Source: Bacilli bacterium (lineage in GTDB: Bacteria > Bacillota_I > Bacilli_A > ML615J-28 > CAG-698). From it: 64,000 nucleotides of DNA. Location: NCBI GenBank assembly GCA_017617065.1, contig JAFZWP010000013.1:124001-188000 (forward strand), given 5' to 3'. Made by a program: the position numbers and the translations under genes. Positions 25,991 through 34,228 of this stretch are shown piece by piece (the stretch's first letter is position 1; each line of letters starts with the position of its first letter). The notes beneath the pieces were generated by a model. The model was given only the letters and a program-made list of their open reading frames with translations, ran no database searches and was not told where the DNA came from.

Positions 25991-26019
25991 ATTATACTAC
26001 AATATTTATAATTAATCAA
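25991..26019 (-). promoter_or_regulatory. Promoter of GAPDH
   Basis: TTGATT (26014-26019), 17-bp spacer, TATAAT (25991-25996). Confidence 0.75.
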
Positions 26020-26056
26020 TAAAACAGCTTATTATTTTAAGCTTGGTTTATCGTTT

Positions 26057-26479
26057 TCATTCGAATTCTTTTAATGCTTCTAAGTATCCATTTATTCCTT
26101 TACCAATAATAGTCTTGCTACAGACATCACTAATTACTAAACTTGCTCTAAAAGGTTCACGATTTAGCACATCCGATATATGCACTTCAATTGTTTTTAT
26201 ATTAACTGAAGCAATGGCATCTCTAATGGCATATGAATAATGACTATAAGCACCAGGATTAATGATGATACCATCAAATTTGCTATATGCTTTTTGAATG
26301 TAATCAATTATTTTGCCTTCATAATTAGATTGGACACATTTAGTTTTTAAATTTAGCACTTTAGCTTCTTTATTAATTAATTTAACTAAATCTTTATATG
26401 TAGTTTGGCCATAAATATCTACTTCACGAATGCCTAATAGATTTAGACTAGGTCCATTAATAACTAATACTTTTTTCAT
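26057..26479 (-). CDS. aroQ: Type II 3-dehydroquinate dehydratase
   Basis: 140 residues, the normal length of the small dodecameric type II enzymes. Family motifs are GPSLNLLGIRE with Arg18, catalytic Tyr23 in DIYG, QSNYEG, INPGAYSHYSYAIRDAI and EVHISDVLNREPFR. It dehydrates 3-dehydroquinate in the shikimate pathway (or in quinate breakdown). No other shikimate gene is in the window, so it stands alone here. An AGAGGT box precedes the start; its promoter overlaps the BaxI terminator. Confidence 0.95.
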   Translation of the reverse strand: MKKVLVINGPSLNLLGIREVDIYGQTTYKDLVKLINKEAKVLNLKTKCVQSNYEGKIIDYIQKAYSKFDGIIINPGAYSHYSYAIRDAIASVNIKTIEVHISDVLNREPFRASLVISDVCSKTIIGKGINGYLEALKEFE

Positions 26480-26505
26480 ATTCTACCTCTTATTTATCCT
26501 ATACC

Positions 26506-26534
26506 ATTATACTATAAATTAATAAAAAGTGTAA
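26506..26534 (-). promoter_or_regulatory. Promoter of aroQ inside the BaxI terminator
   Basis: TTACAC (26529-26534) is part of the terminator stem; 17 bp further TATAAT (26506-26511). Confidence 0.65.
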
Positions 26535-26549
26535 GATACTTCTTACACT
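26521..26549 (-). terminator. Terminator of the BaxI-family gene
   Basis: A stem AAGTGTAAG/CTTACACTT followed by TTTTATT on the minus strand. Confidence 0.75.
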
Positions 26550-26556
26550 TCATACT

Positions 26557-27285
26557 TTAGTTTCTTCTTCCCATGATTAGCGCTACAATATAAAGCACAC
26601 GTATATAAAGCCATATAATTGTGAACACTAAGCCAAATGAAGAATACCATTCGTATTCTTTACTCATCCCACCTTCTACCGCAATCCTGATTTGTTCCAT
26701 ATCGCTGAATAAGAATAGAACTGCTAAGAATACCATAATGATAGACATAAATAATGATAGCCCAAAATTATCACCGCTAATAGTAAGTAAGCCAAATAAG
26801 CTTAAGATATAACTTACAAACCAGCCAATTAATAAACTCATTGAGAATATTAATAAGAAACGAATAAATGTTCCTGTTACTTTAACTAAACCAGTTAAGT
26901 AAAACATTGCTACTACCATTACACATGCGATTGTAGAGATTAAAGCTACACCTACTACGCCAGGAATTACTAATTCTAAGAGTAATGAAAGTAGCCCTAC
27001 AATCATACCTTCACATAAGCAATAGATTGTACCAGCGTATTTAGTAGCACGGGGAACCATCATAGCAATCATTGAAGAAATAAACCCTACAAAGAAAGCA
27101 CCAAGTAAAAATGATACACCAAGGTTAGGATTAACAACCATTAAGAAAATACCGATTGCTGCCCCAACTAGAACCATTAATACATAATATAATGTTTTAA
27201 AAGCAACACCTTTATATGTACACACACGAGTATCACTAAATTCTTGCTTTCTTGCTGCGCTAAATACTGGATTAGAATTACGCAT
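26557..27285 (-). CDS. Bax inhibitor-1/YccA-like membrane protein
   Basis: 242 residues from the ATG behind GAGGTG. Seven hydrophobic segments fill residues about 25-235. The head NSNPVF and the segment CTYKGVAFKTLYYVLMV near the N terminus, and the C-terminal DMEQIRIAVEGGMSKEYEWY loop with its acidic residues, resemble the BaxI_1 (YccA-like) branch of the TMBIM family, some members of which leak calcium. Physiological role in bacteria is unclear. Transcribed alone, next to PolC. Confidence 0.82.
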   Translation of the reverse strand: MRNSNPVFSAARKQEFSDTRVCTYKGVAFKTLYYVLMVLVGAAIGIFLMVVNPNLGVSFLLGAFFVGFISSMIAMMVPRATKYAGTIYCLCEGMIVGLLSLLLELVIPGVVGVALISTIACVMVVAMFYLTGLVKVTGTFIRFLLIFSMSLLIGWFVSYILSLFGLLTISGDNFGLSLFMSIIMVFLAVLFLFSDMEQIRIAVEGGMSKEYEWYSSFGLVFTIIWLYIRVLYIVALIMGRRN

Positions 27286-27305
27286 AATAATCACCTCTTT
27301 ATTAA

Positions 27306-27340
27306 ATTATACCTTTGCACAACAATTAATGCAAAGGTAT
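27306..27340 (-). promoter_or_regulatory. Overlapping terminator (polC) and promoter (BaxI gene)
   Basis: The inverted repeat ATACCTTTGCA/TGCAAAGGTAT (27309-27340) follows the polC stop codon. Its descending arm ends in GGTATAAT, giving a -10 at 27306-27311; TTTGCA (27330-27335) at 18 bp is the -35. The T tract after the hairpin is weak (AATTTAAT), so termination may be partial. Confidence 0.55.
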
Positions 27341-27365
27341 AACACTTTTTTTAAGGTATCTTTAA

Positions 27366-30300
27366 TTAAAATAAATTAAAGATGTTGTCTTCTTTTGGTA
27401 GGTCACCAAGAGATCCTAATTCTTCTAGTTTATCAAGTTGAGTTGAATTAATCTTAGTACGGTTTAAGACATCCTTCTTTGATGTGAATGGCTTCTTATT
27501 TCTTTCTTCTACGATTGATTCAGCTGTAGCTCCACCTAAGCTATTTAAAGCACTAAATGGAATTAATAAACTATTATCTTCTTTAGAAACTATAAAATCA
27601 TATGCGGCTGAAGCATTAATATCAATTTGTTTAAACTTAACGCCTCTAGCACTAGCTTCAAGTGCTAATTGTAAGCATGGTAATACATCATTATCTTTGT
27701 TTGTGGCTGTCTTAAGTTTAATTTTGTTTTGAATATCTTTAATAGCCAAATTAATTCGATCTTTACCACCAGCCATTGCTTCAATATCAAAAGCTTTAGC
27801 ACGTCTAGAGAAGAATGCAGAATAATAATATAGTGGTTTATAAACTTTGAACCAACCAATTCTTAAAGCCATAATAACATATGCTGTAGCATGGGCTTTA
27901 GGGAACATGTATTTAATTAATTTACATGATTCGATATACCATTTAGGCACACCATATGATAACATTTCTCTTTCATAATCATTTGATACGCCTTTACCTT
28001 TTCTTACTTTTTCCATAATCTTAAAGGCATCACTTGATGGAACATTCTTTGATACTAAATAAACCATGATGTCATCACGGCATCCGATTAATTCCTTAAA
28101 TGGAATAGCCGGGAATCCTTCTTTTTTACCATGAAGGAAATCTCTCGCATTTCCGTTCCATACATCAGTACCATGACTTAATCCTGATATCTTTAGTAAA
28201 TCAGCATAAGTCTTTGGTGATGCTTCTCTAAGCATATCTTTAGTAAGAGGAGTATTAAATTCTGGAATACCAGCAGTACCAATTGTTTCCCCATCAACAT
28301 CATTAGGAGTAATTCCTAATGAATCAACTGAATTAAATAATCTAAATACCGCAGGGTCCAAAATTGGAATATCTTCTACATTATCAAATTCAAATTCTTC
28401 TGGATGAGCATGTACACAATCCATTAAGAACTTAATGATTGTAGGATCATCATGGCCAAGAATATCAAGCTTTAATAAATTCTTTTCAAATTTATGATAA
28501 TCAAAATGGGTTGTACGCCAATTTGATTCCATGTCATCAGCTGGATATTGAACTGGAATGATATCAGTGTATTCTATTTCTTTTGGTAAAACTACAATTC
28601 CACCTGGGTGTTGGCTGGTAGATCTCTTTACACCTGATATTTTATCTGCAAGTAGTGTAATCTCAGCTTGACGAGCTACTTCGCCTTGACGTTCAAAATA
28701 ATTACGCACATAACCATACGCTGTCTTATCCGCAATAGTTAAAATAGTTCCAGCGCGGAATGCATGATCTTTACCAAACATTGTTCTACAGAATTCATGC
28801 GCTTTAGCTTGGAATTCACCAGAGAAGTTCAGATCAATATCTGGTACTTTAACATCTGTTTTACTGCCTAAGAATGTTTCAAATGGAATATCAACGCCAT
28901 TTCTCTTTAATGGCTTTCCGCAGATAGGACATACTGCTTCTTCTAGGTCAAATCCTGTGTCAACTTCTTGCAATGCTTTTTCAAACATCAATTGTTCCGC
29001 ACTACGTTCATATATCTTCTTTTCTTCATCGCTATATTTAATAGCTACGAAATGACAATGAGGGCAGTAATAATGAGGTGGTAAGCCATTAACCTCAGTT
29101 ATATTCATGAATGTGGCAACAATACTACTACCAACACTACCACGACTACCTACCACATAACCTGCGTCTGTAGAATACTTAACAAGTAAGTGCGAAATAT
29201 AATAAATTGAAGCATATCCTTTTCCTAAGATTACTGATAGTTCTTTTTCAATTCGATCTTCAATAAATTTAGGAAGTGGATCACCATAAATCTTCTTAGC
29301 ATTAGCATAGGTCATTTCCCTTACACCACCCTCAAATGAAGGTACGCCACTATCTTTAAGCATATCATCTTTTGGTGTAAACAAATCTTGAGGGAATAAT
29401 GAATATGCACTTATCATATCTGCTATTTTATTAGTATTTGTAACTACTACTTCGTAAGCTAAATCTTCACCTAAGAACTTAAACTCATTTAACATTTCTT
29501 CAGTATTCATAAAATGCATTGAAGGAACATTATCAATTATATCTTTAAGTGGGTGAATACCACCACCGATTTGTGGAGCATCAATGTATATCTTTCTTAA
29601 TAATAAATCTTCTTTATTTAAATGATGTACATTACCAGTAGCTACAACAATTTTACCTAACTGTTTTGCTGCTTTAATGATTTTCTTAATTGTATCTTCA
29701 ATAAACCCATAAACTGCTTTATCTTGATAACGATGAACTAAAACTGAGCAAATACTAACAGGTTGGATTTCAATATAATCATAGAATTCCATTACCTTTA
29801 ATAATTCTTCATAACTCTTATTATATGCTGTATCAAATACTTCACCTTCAATACAACCAGATCCAATCAATAATCCTTCACGATGAGCTTCTAAGAAACT
29901 CTTTAAAATCATTGGTTTCTTATAGAAATGAGTTGTATGTGAATCAGATACTATTTCATATAAGTTCTTTCGCCCTTTTTCATTTCTAGAAAGAATCGTA
30001 AAATGAGTAGGATAAGCTAGCTCAAATGCTGCATCTAAATCGATACATTTATTAATTTCATCATAGAAATTAATATGTGAATCAAACATATCATTTAACA
30101 TCTTAATGAAGCAATATGCTGTTGCTTTAGCATCATTAATAGCACGGTGATGTTGAAGAAGTTCTACATCGAAGAATTGACACATTGCTTTTAAGTTGAA
30201 TTTCTTAAGTCTAGTTCCATGACCATATCTAACTTTTGCTAACTGTAATGTATCAATTGATGGTGTATCATATGCATCAATTCCTAATCTCTTTAGGCCT

Positions 30301-31928
30301 TGGAACAAATGTGAATTATCAAATGTGGCATTGTGAGCAACTAGAATGCATCCTTTAAAGAATTTATAGAATTCTGGTAATACTTCTTCTACGCTTGGTG
30401 CATTTCTAACATCATCATTAGTAATACTAGTTAATTCTGTTATTTGTCTACCAATCTCACGAGTTGGTTTTACGAATGTAGAAAACTCATCAATGATATG
30501 ACCATTTCTAACTTTGGCAGCAGCTACTTCAATGATTTCATTATAGTTACTTGAAAAGCCTGTTGTTTCTAAATCGTATACTACATATGTAGCATCTCTC
30601 AAATCAAGATTTACTGTCTTTTCGTTTTCAATTAAAGCAATTTTATATTTATCTTCATCAACCAATTCGCCTTCTAAACCAAAGATTGGTAAGATATTCG
30701 CTTTTGTACATTCTGTATAAAAGTCAGGAAATGCATGAATATTATGCATATCAGTTATAGCAATTGCTCGATGTCCAAAATCAGCTGCTTTTGAAACATA
30801 ATCACTAATACCCATAACACTATCTTGAACACTCATCTTTGAGTGGGCATGAAGTTCTACTCTTTTAACTTGAGCTAAATCGACAGGTTTCTTTGTTTCT
30901 TCGGCTGGCTCATTTATGATCATTAAGTCAGTGATATTGAAAGCAATATCACGAATATATGTATCATATGTTAAATAACCACTGCATTTAACTCTAACAC
31001 CGGCAACTGCTTTTTCTTTATAATACTGCTCGTTACCTTCAATCTTTAAGTTAATGAAAGTCTTAATTATAATTGCATGATCACCTTCAACTAGTGTTGC
31101 TTGATAAATCATAAAACGGCGATCATCAGTTTTAGAATTTCTCTCTACAACTTCAGATTTTAGAATAGTTCCTTCAATAGCAATTTCTTGATTACCATTT
31201 CTTTGGTTATATTCAACTAAATCTGCTTGACTTGAAGGTAGCACTGCTAGTGATGTTGCTGGTCTATTAATAGCAGCTTTTTGTTTAGGTGGTTTAATAT
31301 ATTTCTTTTTCTTAGTATCATAATCATCTTTTTCAGTTGAGGCAGATGAATCATATTGACTTTGTTCACGCAATGCATCAGCATTTGCTCTTTTTTTGTT
31401 TTCTTCAAGAATATTTAAAATTGGTGTTTCAAATGCACTAATTACTGCTTCTACTGATACTTTTAAGCCGAGAGTTTTTAGAAAGTTCTCTAAAGCAATA
31501 ACTTGATCGACTATAACGCTTCCTTCATCTTCATTAGCAACAAAAATTGAAATCTTATTCTTTTCAATAGTTTTGTTTCTTTCTTGGAGAACATAGAAAC
31601 GTTTTTGTTCTTCACCTAAAGCATTAACTGCGAAGTCAAAGTAGCCACTTAGTGCTTCATTAGAAATAGCAGGATTATCATATTGTAATTCTAATTGAGT
31701 ACCCTTAAAGCCTGCTGCAAGAAAATACTTATTAACCGCTTTATCAAGCAATAATAAATTTTGGATACTTAGTACATTAGGAAAATGCAAAGTTACTTTA
31801 GCAGTCATTGTAGACATAGTAACTGATACTCCTTCTAATAATCCTCCAAATAATTCTGATTCAGTTGTTACTTCAATTTCTGATGTTTTTAAAATGTCAA
31901 AATATAGTTCAATTCTCTTATCTTGCAT
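27366..31928 (-). CDS. polC: DNA polymerase III PolC-type alpha subunit
   Basis: 1520 residues from the ATG behind GGTGAG (frame open 20 codons further upstream without a good box). Order: N-terminal domains and OB fold (about 215-320), PHP domain (VELHAHSKMSVQDS from about 353), inserted 3'-5' proofreading exonuclease (DLETTGF from about 453, with SIDTLQLAK and HRAINDA), a zinc motif (CPHCHF...CPICGKP near 965-1010), and polymerase with PDIDLNFSG near 1031. This insertion of the exonuclease in the PHP domain defines the PolC of low-GC Gram-positives and points to the lineage. It replicates the chromosome. Confidence 0.97.
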   Translation of the reverse strand: MQDKRIELYFDILKTSEIEVTTESELFGGLLEGVSVTMSTMTAKVTLHFPNVLSIQNLLLLDKAVNKYFLAAGFKGTQLELQYDNPAISNEALSGYFDFAVNALGEEQKRFYVLQERNKTIEKNKISIFVANEDEGSVIVDQVIALENFLKTLGLKVSVEAVISAFETPILNILEENKKRANADALREQSQYDSSASTEKDDYDTKKKKYIKPPKQKAAINRPATSLAVLPSSQADLVEYNQRNGNQEIAIEGTILKSEVVERNSKTDDRRFMIYQATLVEGDHAIIIKTFINLKIEGNEQYYKEKAVAGVRVKCSGYLTYDTYIRDIAFNITDLMIINEPAEETKKPVDLAQVKRVELHAHSKMSVQDSVMGISDYVSKAADFGHRAIAITDMHNIHAFPDFYTECTKANILPIFGLEGELVDEDKYKIALIENEKTVNLDLRDATYVVYDLETTGFSSNYNEIIEVAAAKVRNGHIIDEFSTFVKPTREIGRQITELTSITNDDVRNAPSVEEVLPEFYKFFKGCILVAHNATFDNSHLFQGLKRLGIDAYDTPSIDTLQLAKVRYGHGTRLKKFNLKAMCQFFDVELLQHHRAINDAKATAYCFIKMLNDMFDSHINFYDEINKCIDLDAAFELAYPTHFTILSRNEKGRKNLYEIVSDSHTTHFYKKPMILKSFLEAHREGLLIGSGCIEGEVFDTAYNKSYEELLKVMEFYDYIEIQPVSICSVLVHRYQDKAVYGFIEDTIKKIIKAAKQLGKIVVATGNVHHLNKEDLLLRKIYIDAPQIGGGIHPLKDIIDNVPSMHFMNTEEMLNEFKFLGEDLAYEVVVTNTNKIADMISAYSLFPQDLFTPKDDMLKDSGVPSFEGGVREMTYANAKKIYGDPLPKFIEDRIEKELSVILGKGYASIYYISHLLVKYSTDAGYVVGSRGSVGSSIVATFMNITEVNGLPPHYYCPHCHFVAIKYSDEEKKIYERSAEQLMFEKALQEVDTGFDLEEAVCPICGKPLKRNGVDIPFETFLGSKTDVKVPDIDLNFSGEFQAKAHEFCRTMFGKDHAFRAGTILTIADKTAYGYVRNYFERQGEVARQAEITLLADKISGVKRSTSQHPGGIVVLPKEIEYTDIIPVQYPADDMESNWRTTHFDYHKFEKNLLKLDILGHDDPTIIKFLMDCVHAHPEEFEFDNVEDIPILDPAVFRLFNSVDSLGITPNDVDGETIGTAGIPEFNTPLTKDMLREASPKTYADLLKISGLSHGTDVWNGNARDFLHGKKEGFPAIPFKELIGCRDDIMVYLVSKNVPSSDAFKIMEKVRKGKGVSNDYEREMLSYGVPKWYIESCKLIKYMFPKAHATAYVIMALRIGWFKVYKPLYYYSAFFSRRAKAFDIEAMAGGKDRINLAIKDIQNKIKLKTATNKDNDVLPCLQLALEASARGVKFKQIDINASAAYDFIVSKEDNSLLIPFSALNSLGGATAESIVEERNKKPFTSKKDVLNRTKINSTQLDKLEELGSLGDLPKEDNIFNLF

Positions 31929-32002
31929 TGAGCTCACCAATCCTTGTAAAAGCATTATAACATAATTACTAATCATATAAAAGGGCATTTTTAAAAAGAT
32001 TT

Positions 32003-32033
32003 AAAGAAAAGCGACTATTAAAAATAGCCGCTT
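32003..32033 (-). terminator. Terminator of the 32039 surface protein gene
   Basis: A stem AAGCG-CTATT/AATAG-CGCTT followed by TTTTCTTT on the minus strand. Confidence 0.8.
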
Positions 32034-32038
32034 AAAAT

Positions 32039-34132
32039 CTACCTTCTAAATACTTTATTCCATACATCTTTCACGAAATTGAATACTTTTTTAATTCCTT
32101 TTTCGTAAACGATGTCACTGAAGAAATGTCCCACTTTAGTAAATGTTCTAACAAAGAAAGTACCCACTTTTGTATACCATTTAATCTTTACAACTTCTTT
32201 GTCTTCCCCTAATACATGCAAATTAATATCAACATATTCTTCTATTCCATCACTATATGTAACTCTTAATCTATACAAATATGATCCTGGAGTGTTTTCA
32301 TTATTTGTATATTCATCTTCTACTACTTCAATATCACTATAATCAGTTCTAATTAATCCGCTACTAACAGCTGCATCGACTATTTGACTTGGAGTATATG
32401 CATATCCATTATCCACAACTAGTGTTGTTTTATTAACTAAAAAATATGGTGTAATGGTATCAGTAACAGTTACATGAATTGTAAAATATGCTGTGTTATT
32501 TGAATTATCTTTTGCCATAACTACAATATCATAATTTCCAGGTTCTGATTTGTGAGCAGTATAGCCATCACTACTAATCGTTACAGCTACTGCCCCATCC
32601 AGTGCATCACTTGCAGTTACGCCACATTTTTCTACAATCTCGCTAGCACTAATATCACTTGTGTATGATGTGGCAAAAGTTGATGAACCGCTAATAACTG
32701 GTGCAACTGCATCTACTACTCTAACTACAATGTTACCACTGGTAACATTTCCTGATGGATCACTAACACTTACTGGTACATTATAATTACCAACATGATT
32801 ATAACCATTTCTATAAGCTGTAGAGTCAACACTAATAGTTAATGCACTAGCATCTGCATAATTATCACTAGCTACAATTCCGCTAGTAAATGTTGAATCA
32901 GCCATTAATGCATCACTATATGATTTCTCATACGATAATGTAGATGAAGATGAATTAATAGTTGGGGCACTTAAATCCTTAACTACTAGCTTAATTAATA
33001 AACTAGAACTATTATTCTTTGCATCACTAGCGTTAAATGAAACATTGTAATTACCTAATGTTCTACTCTTAACGTTATCTACATTGCTTACTTTGCTTGC
33101 GTAACTATCAGTATCTGTATAACTAACAGTCTTTTCTCCATCACGATGATCGTATGCTTTTAGCGCTGTTGCAGATATAATTTGTTCAATTGTTTTAGGA
33201 TTATCAACTGAAACAATATACGAATACTCTTCACCACTAAAAGCCATTGCTTGAGTTGTTACATTATTAGTAATTCTAATAATCTTAACTCTAGTACCAG
33301 CAGCATTTATATTAGTTCCTGTTGCTGCTTCACCAAATGTGGCAGTGTAATTAATTGTTGATGTAATGTTTGATAGACTTGGTAAAGCAAAATAGAATAG
33401 ATTGCCATTGCTATCTACATTTACCGATCCACTCATACCACTATTTAACTCACTATTAGAACTACAGCTAATGTTTGCTGATGATAAGTTAACTCTGAAT
33501 CCATAATATTCCTTCACATAATTCAAATCAATTGCATACCATCCTGCTTGATAAGTGTTTGAAGAAAAATCAATTGTTCCACTTATTGTTCCTCTGCCTG
33601 AAGTAGAATTCATAGTAATGGAAGCAGCTGTAGAATAAACACTATCTACACTAGGTGAAGAGTTTCCTGTTCCCTGCTTTATAGATAGAGGTAAATAATC
33701 AATCACATTTCCGTTTATACTTACTGCCTCATCAACAATCAATTTGATTGTTAAGTAATATAAAACATTGGATGAGCTTTCAAATAAAGTAAATTCAAAG
33801 GTATCATTACTTGGATAGTAATTAGAGTTAGTCACGTGACTATGCTTATCATTTGGTGTTGATTCGATTGCATAAAAGAAAAAATGTTCTTCTTCTAAAT
33901 ACTCAAAATGATAGTGGTCTATTAGTGTCTTAACATCAATGACATATGTTGCTAGTTTATCTGCACTAGGTGTAGATTTCATAACAATATCTATCATTAC
34001 ACTTTCTTCATCATTATCATATGATGCTGTTGCACTTTGAATGGTTACTCCTGTAACTGCTGCGTTTACCTTTACTACAAAAATGCCACATACACATATG
34101 ATACTAAAAATAAATAAAATAATTTTGCGCAT
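32039..34132 (-). CDS. Secreted surface protein with repeated Ig-like (DUF5011/HYR-type) domains
   Basis: 697 residues. An N-terminal signal peptide is cut probably after VNA (residue about 24); there is no lipobox. Residues about 25-330 are beta-rich, then come three Ig-like units of DUF5011 type (about 330-620), each with a (L/V)xNYNV or GNYDIVV strand followed by DxSGN or DNSNN. The last 55 residues are Lys/Arg- and aromatic-rich (IKWYTKVGTFFVRTFTK...WNKVFRR), a cationic amphipathic tail with no LPXTG motif; it may hold the protein to the membrane or wall. The ribosome binding site lies in the arm of a hairpin (34139-34171). Confidence 0.8.
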   Translation of the reverse strand: MRKIILFIFSIICVCGIFVVKVNAAVTGVTIQSATASYDNDEESVMIDIVMKSTPSADKLATYVIDVKTLIDHYHFEYLEEEHFFFYAIESTPNDKHSHVTNSNYYPSNDTFEFTLFESSSNVLYYLTIKLIVDEAVSINGNVIDYLPLSIKQGTGNSSPSVDSVYSTAASITMNSTSGRGTISGTIDFSSNTYQAGWYAIDLNYVKEYYGFRVNLSSANISCSSNSELNSGMSGSVNVDSNGNLFYFALPSLSNITSTINYTATFGEAATGTNINAAGTRVKIIRITNNVTTQAMAFSGEEYSYIVSVDNPKTIEQIISATALKAYDHRDGEKTVSYTDTDSYASKVSNVDNVKSRTLGNYNVSFNASDAKNNSSSLLIKLVVKDLSAPTINSSSSTLSYEKSYSDALMADSTFTSGIVASDNYADASALTISVDSTAYRNGYNHVGNYNVPVSVSDPSGNVTSGNIVVRVVDAVAPVISGSSTFATSYTSDISASEIVEKCGVTASDALDGAVAVTISSDGYTAHKSEPGNYDIVVMAKDNSNNTAYFTIHVTVTDTITPYFLVNKTTLVVDNGYAYTPSQIVDAAVSSGLIRTDYSDIEVVEDEYTNNENTPGSYLYRLRVTYSDGIEEYVDINLHVLGEDKEVVKIKWYTKVGTFFVRTFTKVGHFFSDIVYEKGIKKVFNFVKDVWNKVFRR

Positions 34133-34138
34133 TTTTTT

Positions 34139-34171
34139 GCTCCTTTCGCATATATAATTAGCAAAAGGAGC
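34139..34171 (-). promoter_or_regulatory. Hairpin sequestering the ribosome binding site of the surface protein gene
   Basis: On the minus strand GCTCCTTTTGC (34171-34161) pairs over 11 positions, with one G-U, with GCGAAAGGAGC (34149-34139). The second arm is the AAAGGAG Shine-Dalgarno sequence, 6-7 bases before the ATG. The folded RNA would hide the site. On the plus strand the same repeat is followed by a T-rich run, so a minor terminator role is possible. Confidence 0.55.
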
Positions 34172-34191
34172 CTATTTTTTCTTATTAAAAT

Positions 34192-34221
34192 AAAAAACTT
34201 TCCGAAAAATCGGAAAGTTTT
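34192..34221 (-). terminator. Terminator of the membrane pyrophosphatase gene
   Basis: A 12-bp stem AAAACTTTCCGA/TCGGAAAGTTTT with a 4-base loop and a T-rich tail on the minus strand. Confidence 0.88.
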
Positions 34222-34228
34222 ATATCAA

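Noticed and set aside
31929..31988. Extra 20 N-terminal residues of PolC
   Set aside because: The longer frame lacks a ribosome binding site, whereas the ATG at 31928 has GGTGAG, and the residues before it do not look like a PolC N terminus.
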